Under the pieces are notes generated by a model. That model was not told the DNA's origin. It saw only the letters and a program-made list of their open reading frames with translations, and did no database searches. Below are positions 1 to 7,213 of a stretch of DNA of 64,000 nt, in pieces (position 1 is the first letter of the stretch; each line of letters opens with the position of its first letter). Both the position numbers and the translations under genes were made by a program. This DNA comes from Bradyrhizobium cytisi (GTDB lineage: Bacteria > Pseudomonadota > Alphaproteobacteria > Rhizobiales > Xanthobacteraceae): contig NZ_VSSR01000011.1 of the NCBI RefSeq assembly GCF_008123515.1, positions 205,106 to 269,105 on the forward strand, read 5' to 3'.

Positions 1-155
1 AGGCCGGCGATGACGCGCAGCAGCGTCGACTTCCCGCAACCGGACGGTCCGACGAAGACGACGAATTCGCCATCCTTCACGGCGAGATCGATGCCGTGAA
101 GCACGTCGATGGTGCCGAAGGATTTGCGTGCGCCCGTGAGTTTCAGTTCAGCCAT
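1..155 (-). CDS. ABC transporter ATP-binding protein, N-terminal part (cut by window edge)
   Basis: Only the first 51 residues are in the window. They begin [14 protein letters not shown] and contain a complete Walker A motif, GPSGCGKST, at about residues 37-45, as in the MalK/UgpC-type ATPases that energise sugar and polyol importers. The start lies 18 bases after the stop of the MalG-type permease gene, with a GGGG ribosome-binding sequence between them, so it is the fourth gene of the importer operon. It should couple ATP hydrolysis to the two permeases at the cytoplasmic membrane. The substrate cannot be read from this fragment. Confidence 0.9.
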   Translation of the reverse strand, partial: MAELKLTGARKSFGTIDVLHGIDLAVKDGEFVVFVGPSGCGKSTLLRVIAG

Positions 156-173
156 GGTGATAGCCCCGATCGG

Positions 174-1238
174 TCATTTCATTCCGGTCGAGCCGATGCC
201 CGTCGTGATGAAGCGCTGGAGGAACACGAAGACGAGCGCGACGGGAATGAGCGTCACGACCGTCATCGCAAGCAGGTAATGCCACTGGGTCTGGAGCTCG
301 CCCTGGAAGGCATTGAGCGCGATCTGCAGCGTGTAGACCTCGGTCTTGGTCAGCACCGCGAGCGGCCACAGGAATTCGTTCCAGCGCCACATGATCGAGA
401 AAATCGCCAGAACCGCCAGCGCCGGCAGGGTCAGCGGCATGACGATGCGCCAATAGATCTGCCACTCGGACGCCTTGTCCATGCGCGCGGCCTCGATCAG
501 ATCCTTCGGCAAGGTCAGCATGTATTGCCGCAGCAGGAACACGCCGGTCGGCGTCGCGGCGCCCGGCAGGATCACCGCCCAAAGCGAGTTGGTGAGGCCG
601 AGTTCGGTCACCACCAGATAAACCGGCACGAGGATGATGGTCACCGGGATCATCAGCGTCCCGATCACCGCCAGGGTGGCCGCCTGCTTGCCGGGAAACT
701 GATAAACGGCGAGCCCGTAGGCGGCCATGGAATTGATCAGCAGCGTGATCAGCGTGGCGATCACCGTCACGAATACCGAATTGTACAGGAAGCGCAGGAA
801 GGCGAAGCGCTGCAGCGGCTCGCTGTAGTTCTCGGTCGCAAGCGCGACGCGGCGCACCGGTTCGCGCTTGTCGATCGCGACGCGGAACTGTTGCGAGGGA
901 TCGGCGGGATCGACCATCTGGGCAATGAGCCCGATGCGTCGGACCTGCGCCAATTCGCGGACCGTGCCGTCGGGAAGCTTGGCGCGGAACAGCGGCAGCT
1001 TCTGCGGCTGACCTGATACCGTCACTTCGACCTGTGCGAACGGGAGCAGCGACGGGGGAAATTCCAGCAGCGCGCTCTGGGTCTTGAACGATGACAGCAC
1101 CAGCCATAGCACCGGTCCGAACATCAGGACGACACCGAGCGCGAGATAGACGTAGGCCGCGATGTCGGTCCAGTGCAGCGGACGTCCGGGCCCGTTGCGA
1201 CGCTGACCGAGCATGCTTGAAAGGCGCATGGTTGCCAT
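174..1238 (-). CDS. Carbohydrate ABC transporter permease, MalG type
   Basis: This 354-residue inner-membrane protein is one of the two permeases of a family-1 sugar importer. A membrane segment lies at about residues 25-50 and a cluster of further helices at about 150-345. The EAA loop that contacts the ATPase starts at about residue 249 (EAARMDKASEWQIYWRIVMP). An unusually long hydrophilic stretch at about 55-145 separates the first helix from the rest and should form a periplasmic domain; typical MalG-type subunits are nearer 280 residues. The gene starts one base after the stop of the MalF-type gene, so the two are probably translationally coupled. Confidence 0.93.
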   Translation of the reverse strand: MATMRLSSMLGQRRNGPGRPLHWTDIAAYVYLALGVVLMFGPVLWLVLSSFKTQSALLEFPPSLLPFAQVEVTVSGQPQKLPLFRAKLPDGTVRELAQVRRIGLIAQMVDPADPSQQFRVAIDKREPVRRVALATENYSEPLQRFAFLRFLYNSVFVTVIATLITLLINSMAAYGLAVYQFPGKQAATLAVIGTLMIPVTIILVPVYLVVTELGLTNSLWAVILPGAATPTGVFLLRQYMLTLPKDLIEAARMDKASEWQIYWRIVMPLTLPALAVLAIFSIMWRWNEFLWPLAVLTKTEVYTLQIALNAFQGELQTQWHYLLAMTVVTLIPVALVFVFLQRFITTGIGSTGMK

Positions 1239-1239
1239 C

Positions 1240-2280
1240 TCAAACCTCTTTGCGCCGCGCGGCGGCGAATTGCAGGAGCGTCAGGACAAAAAGCACGACA
1301 CCGAGCACGACGGATGCCGCGGCAGCGAGGCCGAAATTCTGCACCTGGCTGGAGAACGCGGTCTCGTAGATGTACTGGACCACCATCAGCGTCGCGGTGC
1401 CGGGACCGCCGCCGGTCAGCACGAAGACCTCGTCGAAGGTCTGCGCGCCCTTGATGAGCGCGAGCACGATGACGACGATCATGTTCGGCCACAGCAACGG
1501 CAGCGTGATGCGTAACAATACGCGCCAGCGCGGCGTCGCGTCCATCTCCGCCGCCTCGTAGAGATCGGCGGGTATAGCTTGCAGGCCGGCGAGCAGGATC
1601 AGGGTGTAGAAGCCCATATGGGCCCACACCGAGACGAATACTGCCCAGAACATCGCCCAGCCCGGATCGACGAAGAACAGGATCTTCTGACCGCCGAGCG
1701 TGGTGATGGCGGCGTTGAGGAGCCCGTCGCGCTGCAAGATCCATTTCCAGATCAGTGCGACCACCACGGGCGACAGCAGCACGGGAAAGAAATAGACCGC
1801 CCGGAAAAAGCCCCTTCCACGGATCTTCATGTTGAGGACGAGCGCGGTGACGAGAGAAAGCAGCACCATCGCCGTCACCTGAAAAACGACGAACTTTGCG
1901 GTATTGGCGACGCCGCGCCAGAAGTGGTCCTCGCGGCAGCTCGATGGATCGAGATAGGAGCCGCAGTCGAACAGATAGGCGAACTGGTCGCCGCCGACAT
2001 AGGGGCGCTGCGAGGGAAACAGCGCCGTACCGCCGGTCACCGAGAACACGACGTTGATGCCGATCGGCAGGAATACGAACAAGCCGAAGAAGACGAAGTT
2101 GGGAAGCAGGAACACGTACGCCATGCGCCGCGCACCGATCATGCGCTGCATCCATCGCATCGGCGGATCGAGCAGCCGCAGCGCGACGCCAACCGGCAGG
2201 ACCGCGACCTGTCCGAGCCGGGCGAGCGCGCCGGTTGCCATGCCGCGCTCAGGTCGGATCGTGGACGAGACGCCCGACAT
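1240..2280 (-). CDS. Carbohydrate ABC transporter permease, MalF type
   Basis: This 346-residue membrane protein is the partner of the MalG-type permease. The first membrane helix is at about residues 52-75. A periplasmic loop at about 83-120 contains two cysteines (C105, C115) that could form a disulfide. The EAA loop is at about 243-266 (EAAEMDATPRWRVLLRITLP). The start is at 2280 because GGAGG precedes it at normal spacing; a longer reading would run into the end of the binding-protein gene, which stops at 2316. Confidence 0.93.
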   Translation of the reverse strand: MSGVSSTIRPERGMATGALARLGQVAVLPVGVALRLLDPPMRWMQRMIGARRMAYVFLLPNFVFFGLFVFLPIGINVVFSVTGGTALFPSQRPYVGGDQFAYLFDCGSYLDPSSCREDHFWRGVANTAKFVVFQVTAMVLLSLVTALVLNMKIRGRGFFRAVYFFPVLLSPVVVALIWKWILQRDGLLNAAITTLGGQKILFFVDPGWAMFWAVFVSVWAHMGFYTLILLAGLQAIPADLYEAAEMDATPRWRVLLRITLPLLWPNMIVVIVLALIKGAQTFDEVFVLTGGGPGTATLMVVQYIYETAFSSQVQNFGLAAAASVVLGVVLFVLTLLQFAAARRKEV

Positions 2281-2315
2281 CACACTGATCCTCCGGCCCG
2301 ATGAAGGCGTTGCCG

Positions 2316-3608
2316 TCACTTCTTGTTGCGTTCGGCTATCTGCTGCGCGACGTCGGCGGTGATGCGCTTGTAGGCGTCCTCGAGCGTCGTCTCGCCCGAG
2401 ACCGCCTGCCCGAGCCGGCTGATGACGGCGTTCAGGACGATTCGGCTATTGCTGTAGCCCTGGATCCGGTAGGCGATCGGAGAAATCTGGGCCGCGCTTG
2501 CGGTGAAGACCTTCAGCGCGGCGGCGGCTTCCGGGCTGGCCGTCGGATAGTCGAGGCCCTTCTTCGCGAGCCCGAGGTGGCCGGGCACGAACAGCGAGCG
2601 CGAGTAGAACTCCGCCAGCACCGGTTCGCTCGCGAGATAGTCCATCACCCGCGCGACTTCTTTGGGATGCTGGGTCGTCTTGAAGGCCACAAGACCGGCG
2701 CCGCCCGGCATGCTGCTGCACCCGCCGAGCCCGCAGGGATTGGGGACCGCCACCCAGTCGAAGGCATCACCGACGGTCTTGGCGAACTGACTAATCTGCC
2801 ACGATCCGGACAGATACATCACGACCTGCGCATTCTTGAATTCGTCGTTGGCGCCGCGATAGGCCGTGCCGGAGACCGAGCCCCACAGCTCCTTCGACAT
2901 CACGCCGGACTTATGCCAGTCGTAGACGAGCTGCGCCGCGCGCTTGAAGCCTCCGTCGACGACATCGGGCTCGCCATTCGCCCCGAACACCTGCGTGCCT
3001 TGCGAGACCGCGAGTGCATAGAAACGATGGCCCGAGCGGTCGAGCGCCAGCGGGAACGGCGCCTGGACCTTATCCGCCACCTGCTTCGCCGCCTTCGCCC
3101 AGTCCTCCCAGGTCGACTTCTCGCCCGGCATCGCGACCCCGGCCTGCTCGAACAGGGTCTTGTTGACGAACGGACCGGTGACAGTGAGCTGGGTCATGAA
3201 GCCCGGGATTGACTTGGTGTCGCCGGCCGGGCGCATCCATTCGAGGAAAGGGCCGAAGTTCGTTTCCCAGTAGCCGGGGTCCTTGAGAAAGGGGCGCATG
3301 TCGAGGGCGAAGCGCGACAGGCCGCCCATGTCGACGACGCGCGCCATGTCCGGGCCCTGGCCGGAGGCCAGCTGCACCGGCAAGGTCTCGTTGATGGCCT
3401 TGAAGGGCACCTGATCGAGGACGATTTCGATGTCCTTGTTCTGCTCATGGAATCGCTTGAGCAGGTCAGCCATCACCTCGCCCTCGTTGCCATCCGAATA
3501 CCAGGTCATGCGCAGCGTGGTGGTCTCGGCCGCGGCCGGCCCGCCGAACGCAGTGGCGGCCAGCAGGGACAGTGTAAAGGACGCGATGACGGGCGTGGCG
3601 GCACGCAT
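2316..3608 (-). CDS. Extracellular solute-binding protein, family 1 (sugar importer)
   Basis: This 430-residue periplasmic protein captures the substrate for the adjacent permeases. The start at 3608 is preceded by a GGAGGAGA-like ribosome-binding site and followed by a signal peptide of about 27 residues ending GPAAAE. The mature start, TLRMTWYSDGNEG, and the repeated W and G motifs (LSGSWQISQF near the middle) match family-1 sugar-binding proteins. It is the first gene of the operon and faces a divergent LacI-type regulator across about 307 bases containing a perfect palindromic operator, so expression probably responds to the transported compound. The sugar or polyol cannot be named from sequence. 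Confidence 0.93.
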   Translation of the reverse strand: MRAATPVIASFTLSLLAATAFGGPAAAETTTLRMTWYSDGNEGEVMADLLKRFHEQNKDIEIVLDQVPFKAINETLPVQLASGQGPDMARVVDMGGLSRFALDMRPFLKDPGYWETNFGPFLEWMRPAGDTKSIPGFMTQLTVTGPFVNKTLFEQAGVAMPGEKSTWEDWAKAAKQVADKVQAPFPLALDRSGHRFYALAVSQGTQVFGANGEPDVVDGGFKRAAQLVYDWHKSGVMSKELWGSVSGTAYRGANDEFKNAQVVMYLSGSWQISQFAKTVGDAFDWVAVPNPCGLGGCSSMPGGAGLVAFKTTQHPKEVARVMDYLASEPVLAEFYSRSLFVPGHLGLAKKGLDYPTASPEAAAALKVFTASAAQISPIAYRIQGYSNSRIVLNAVISRLGQAVSGETTLEDAYKRITADVAQQIAERNKK

Positions 3609-3757
3609 GGTCGAATCTCCTCTCCGCTCGCCGACCCGATGCGGGTCCGCGCGAGATCTGGCGCACGGGTCCGTTCTCGGACGGATCCTCAGCGCTGGCG
3701 TTTCCTTCAATATCGGCACCTGCTCAGGCGGATGCCTTACTCACGAATTGGGGCGCG

Positions 3758-3787
3758 TTATCCACAGACTGGGCAGCAGGTGGATAA
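3758..3787. promoter_or_regulatory. Two opposed DnaA-box-like sequences forming a dyad
   Basis: TTATCCACA at 3758-3766 equals the DnaA-box consensus. GGTGGATAA at 3779-3787 is an 8-of-9 match on the other strand. Together they make an inverted repeat with an 8-bp perfect arm (TTATCCAC / GTGGATAA) around a 13-base spacer. They could be DnaA sites or simply the arms of an operator for the local regulator; neither is proven. Confidence 0.35.
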
Positions 3788-3821
3788 ACCGACATCCCCT
3801 TCCACAAGGGCAAAAACATCT

Positions 3822-3839
3822 TTGGCAAACGTTTGCCAA
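3822..3839. promoter_or_regulatory. Perfect 18-bp palindromic operator, LacI/GalR type
   Basis: TTGGCAAACGTTTGCCAA is perfectly self-complementary with a central CG, the arrangement of LacI/GalR-family operators. It lies 77-94 bases before the regulator start and 214-231 bases before the start of the binding-protein gene, so it is well placed for autoregulation and for control of the importer. Confidence 0.75.
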
Positions 3840-3915
3840 TCTGTCAATCTTCGTTCTGACAGCCTCCTTGCTTTCGGGGGACGCCCGGGGGGAACCTCGA
3901 CAGCGGACACTGCGG

Positions 3916-4941
3916 ATGACTATGAAAAGACAGTCGGATCAGACCCTGGGGAGGCCGATGCGGGAAGACGTCTCACTTGCCACCGTTGCGGCCCGCGCCG
4001 GCGTTTCGGTTTCGACCGTATCGCGGATCGTCAACGGCCAGACCCGACGCGCCTCCCCGGCCACGGTGGCGCGGGTCCGCGACGCGATCGAGGCGGTCGG
4101 CTACCGGCCAAATCCGGTCGGACGCGCGCTCCAGCGCGGCCAAAGTCAGCTCGTGGCGATGATCGCGGCCAATCTCGACAATCCGGCGATGGCGACCATC
4201 GCAAGTTCGACCGAAACCGCGCTGCGCGAAGCCGGCTACGTGATGATCCTCTGCGACACGCACGACCGCGCCGAACTTCAGGACGAGTATCTCTTTGCGA
4301 TGCGGGCGCAGATGGTGCGCGGCTATGTCCTCGTCGCGGCGGTGCCGAGCCCCGGATTGAGCGAACTTTCCACCTCGGGCGCGCCGACGGTGTTCGTGAA
4401 CCGTCGAAATCCGAGCGGCAGCGGCCCGTTCGTCGGTATCGACGATGCCGCAGCGGGTGCTGCCGTCGCCGACTATTTCGCCGATCTCGGTCGGCGCGTC
4501 CCCGCCGTTGTTTTTCCGCGGCTGAGTTCGTCCGCATCGCGAGACCGCGTATCGGGCTTCCTCGCCAGGCTGCGGGAGCGCGGATGGTCCGACGAGGCGA
4601 TCGTCCGGGCCGACGGGGAGGGACGATCGCACCTCCAGGTCGGCTACGATGCCGGCGCGCGAATTTTCGACGGCCGCGACAGGCCGGACGCCATTCTCTG
4701 TGTGAGCGACCAGATTGCCTACGGCGTGAATCGTCGCGCGCTCGAATGCGGCCTGAAAATCCCTGGCGATTGCGAACTGGTCAGCATCGACGGCACGCCA
4801 CTCAACAAGTGGGTCGCACCCTGGCTGAAGTCGATCGAAATTCCCTACGCCGTCTACGGCGCGGAGATCGTCTCGGGCTTGCAATTGATCTGGCGAGGCG
4901 AACCTTTCGGCGAACGCCTGCTTCCCTGCAAGTTCGGCTGA
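3916..4941 (+). CDS. LacI-family transcriptional regulator
   Basis: This 341-residue regulator has an N-terminal helix-turn-helix at about residues 20-45 (VSLATVAARAGVSVSTVSRI) and a hinge near RPNPVGRALQRG, followed by a periplasmic-binding-protein-like effector domain to the C-terminus. Proteins of this family usually repress sugar-uptake genes until an inducer binds. It is divergent from the ABC importer and sits beside a perfect palindromic operator, so that operon and itself are the obvious targets. The start is uncertain: ATG at 3916 and 3922 have weak ribosome-binding sites, while ATG at 3958 follows GGGGAGG very closely. Confidence 0.92.
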   Translation: MTMKRQSDQTLGRPMREDVSLATVAARAGVSVSTVSRIVNGQTRRASPATVARVRDAIEAVGYRPNPVGRALQRGQSQLVAMIAANLDNPAMATIASSTETALREAGYVMILCDTHDRAELQDEYLFAMRAQMVRGYVLVAAVPSPGLSELSTSGAPTVFVNRRNPSGSGPFVGIDDAAAGAAVADYFADLGRRVPAVVFPRLSSSASRDRVSGFLARLRERGWSDEAIVRADGEGRSHLQVGYDAGARIFDGRDRPDAILCVSDQIAYGVNRRALECGLKIPGDCELVSIDGTPLNKWVAPWLKSIEIPYAVYGAEIVSGLQLIWRGEPFGERLLPCKFG

Positions 4942-5010
4942 CACACAACCGTTCGCGGGGGAGATCTGGCTGCATCTGCGAGCGGGGCGGTCGTGCCGCC
5001 TTTCGTCCGC

Positions 5011-5508
5011 TCAATCAGCCGGCGGATGGATAACGACACCGTACTGCTCGGCAATTGCAGCAATGGTCTCGATTGCCGGCTTATGTCCGCTCCGTTTTCC
5101 CAGCTCGTCGAAGGCGGCGAACATCCGATCGAGACCGCCGCCTGGCATCGCCAACACCAGGAGGCGCGCCGTATCGGTGCCCACATTGCGATAGCCGTGA
5201 CGCCGATGGCGCGGGGCAAAGAGAAATGCGCCGGTGCCGAGACGCAACGGATCGGTCGCGCCTTCGACCTCGACCAGCACTTCGCCACTCAGCACATAGA
5301 ATGCTTCGTCCTCACGGGTATGCGTGTGCGCCGGCGCGCCGCGGCCCGGCGGCACGATCGATTCCCATACCGAGAATTGCTGACCGGTATCGCTCGCCAT
5401 TGCCTTGTAGCTGTGCGTCACACCGAGCACGTCGAGCGTAGGTCCGGTGCCGGGCGCCCGAAAGAGCGGGCTCAATCGCGAAAAATCGCGGCTTGCATCG
5501 CTGTTCAT
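5011..5508 (-). CDS. Cupin-domain protein
   Basis: This 165-residue protein carries a single cupin beta-barrel. The first metal-site motif is PAHTHTREDEAFYVLSGE at about residues 58-75, with two histidines and a glutamate positioned as metal ligands. The second half contains PRHRRHGYRNVG, which supplies the further histidine. Cupins include dioxygenases, isomerases and storage proteins, so the reaction is unknown. The start at 5508 has a strong GGAGGGAA site. It is convergent with the LacI regulator gene and not obviously part of its operon. Confidence 0.85.
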   Translation of the reverse strand: MNSDASRDFSRLSPLFRAPGTGPTLDVLGVTHSYKAMASDTGQQFSVWESIVPPGRGAPAHTHTREDEAFYVLSGEVLVEVEGATDPLRLGTGAFLFAPRHRRHGYRNVGTDTARLLVLAMPGGGLDRMFAAFDELGKRSGHKPAIETIAAIAEQYGVVIHPPAD

Positions 5509-5709
5509 GGCAGTTCCCTCCGCGATCGGGTTGCGATGCGTTGTCGTCAAGTGGCAGTGAACCCGCCTGACGCGGCAACGTTCCTCGCACAAAGGATGTG
5601 ATGCGCCTGCTGAGGCGATGGTGGAACCGAATGAACGGGGGTGGTCGCACCGCTTTGTTTTCCGGAAAGCGTGCGACCCATCCAAGGTTCTCCGTCGCGG
5701 AGACCCGCT

Positions 5710-5856
5710 ATGCCGTCACCGGTACCCGCAAACGAAACCGAACGACTGGCAGCCCTGCACGCTCTCGACATTGTCGATAGCGCGCCGGAGACAGCTTACG
5801 ACGAAATCACCGAACTTGCGGCGCAAATCTGCGGCTGCCCGGTCGTAATCCCGTAA
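5710..5856 (+). pseudogene. GAF-domain sensor protein remnant (N-terminus only)
   Basis: From an ATG with an upstream GGAG, 48 codons read as the beginning of a GAF-domain signalling protein: NETERLAALHALDIVDSAPE followed by DEITELAAQICGCPVV. The reading ends at TAA where the domain would normally continue with a serine-leucine-valine-aspartate stretch. The remaining domain and any kinase or cyclase part are missing. I read it as a truncated remnant that may still be translated but is unlikely to work. Confidence 0.6.
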
Positions 5857-5987
5857 TCATTGATCTGCTGCTCCCGGGGCTCTCCGTCAACACCGCCCCG
5901 ACCGACTATCGTGTGGTCAAGGAGTTCCGAATGATGCGTTTCACGGGCGATCGATGGGAGGCGTTCGGACCGATCGTCACCGATTGA
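5853..5987 (+). pseudogene. Branched-chain amino acid-type ABC binding protein remnant (C-terminus only)
   Basis: In a different frame from the GAF remnant, and starting at its stop codon, about 44 codons read as the C-terminal end of a periplasmic branched-chain amino acid/amide-binding protein: LLLPGLSVNTAPTDYRVV, then FRMMRFTGDRWEAFG before TGA. The phrase LLPG(I/L)xVNTxPTD followed by MMRFxGxxWxxFG is characteristic of that family's last strands. No N-terminal part is present nearby, so this is the 3' end left by a deletion or rearrangement. Confidence 0.6.
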
Positions 5988-6046
5988 TCCCGCGCGGCTG
6001 CGAGCGATCGCGGTTCGCGCGATGTCCCGGCGATTGCCGCAGTACT

Positions 6047-7036
6047 TCATGCGTCGCTTTCGCGACGAGCCCGCTCTCTTGCGTCTGATGGGGTCATGCA
6101 GAAGCGGCGGCGGAAGGTGCGCGTGAAATAGGAGAGGTCGCCGAAGCCAACCTTGAAAGCGACGTCGCTGATGGCGCGATTGGAAAAACGGGGATCGCTC
6201 AGCATCCGGTTGGCTTGGACTAACCGTTGTTCAAGGACATATTCCGTGAACGTGGTGCCTTCGCTCTCGAACAGCTTCTGAATGTAGCGCGGCGTGACGC
6301 TATGGTGCAAAGCGACATAGGTGATCGACAGCTCGCGCCGGCCGAGATTTTCGACAATGTTCGACATGATTGCTCGCAGCCTTGCCGAGCGTATCCCACG
6401 TCCTTCAACGAGAATTGCCGCGTCCTGTGTGGCGCCGAGTGCGGATGCAAGCAGGTCGTGGATATGCGTGACAGCCAGGCGCTGTAACTCGGGGTCGCAA
6501 AGCTTGTCAGCTTCGTTGACAATGCCGAGATAGCTCGTGAGCAGCCGCAGCGCTTCGCTGTGCTTCGAAATCGGACGGACGAGCATTGAACCCGCCTCGA
6601 CGACCATCGGCGATATGGCGTCGCGCGGCACCGAGAGGGTCAGAAAGCGACCTCCCGAATGCAAGGTGCAAATGCTTGGTTCGGTCGCCGACATCAGCAA
6701 CGCTTCCCCTACTCCTATGGTGGCTTCGCGGCCTCGTTGCGAGATGATGCCCACGCCGTTCGTGACCACGGCAAAGATGAGATTGTCGGTGGATTTGGTC
6801 GCGAGCTCGCGCGTCATGCGGTAGTGCGAGTCCGACCTGTGGCCGGCAGCCACTCCCAATCCCGGAAGCGAGCGCAACGTCACGCCAGCGCGAAACGGAG
6901 TGTCGTTAATCGGCTTGATGTCGAATTTTGCGATCGTGCGGCCATAGATCTCGCGCCACATCGCCAGACGCCGATGAACCGGAAAGGCGTCGGTCGAAAT
7001 GTGCAAGGGCGCGAACGGGACTGGCGCGTCGGTCAT
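6047..7036 (-). CDS. AraC-family transcriptional regulator
   Basis: This 329-residue regulator has an N-terminal AraC-binding-like region of about 200 residues and a C-terminal double helix-turn-helix of about 100 residues (LSITYVALHHSVTPRYIQKL, then DVAFKVGFGDLSYFTRTFRR). The second helix pair ends with the family pattern GFxDxSYFxRxFRRRF followed by TPSDAR. It lies 177 bases downstream of the SagB-type gene on the same strand, so it may regulate the peptide cluster or merely neighbour it. The start at 7036 (MTDAPVPFAPL) is preferred over an upstream ATG; its ribosome-binding site is weak. Confidence 0.9.
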   Translation of the reverse strand: MTDAPVPFAPLHISTDAFPVHRRLAMWREIYGRTIAKFDIKPINDTPFRAGVTLRSLPGLGVAAGHRSDSHYRMTRELATKSTDNLIFAVVTNGVGIISQRGREATIGVGEALLMSATEPSICTLHSGGRFLTLSVPRDAISPMVVEAGSMLVRPISKHSEALRLLTSYLGIVNEADKLCDPELQRLAVTHIHDLLASALGATQDAAILVEGRGIRSARLRAIMSNIVENLGRRELSITYVALHHSVTPRYIQKLFESEGTTFTEYVLEQRLVQANRMLSDPRFSNRAISDVAFKVGFGDLSYFTRTFRRRFCMTPSDARERARRESDA

Positions 7037-7213
7037 GGCCCTGTTTGTTACATAAGATCGAGCGGGGAGCGAGCCTTCCGAAAGGGCCGTCGGGTATTGA
7101 GGCGTCACCACCCAGTGTTGCAGGATAGCACCACGCCGCTGGGGAATGACTGCGAGTACGCAGGGGTCCAGACGTCATTCGCTCCAGACCAAGCCGAGCC
7201 TCCGCCGGGGCTG

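Larger units (their letters stand above)
3609..3915. promoter_or_regulatory. Divergent promoter region between ABC importer operon and LacI-type regulator
   Basis: No gene is seen in these 307 bases. The region holds two opposed DnaA-box-like sequences, a perfect 18-bp palindrome, and just beyond it an inverted repeat CTGTCA-N10-TGACAG at 3841-3862. This density of dyads fits a shared regulatory region that controls the importer leftward and the regulator rightward. I did not find a convincing pair of -35 and -10 elements. Confidence 0.6.

Noticed and set aside
3758..3787. A replication origin suggested by DnaA-box-like sequences
   Set aside because: Only two boxes, no AT-rich unwinding region, and no dnaA, dnaN or repABC-type genes nearby.
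5844..5987. An intact small gene joining the GAF and binding-protein parts by frameshift
   Set aside because: The two halves belong to unrelated families, so no frameshift would make one sensible protein.
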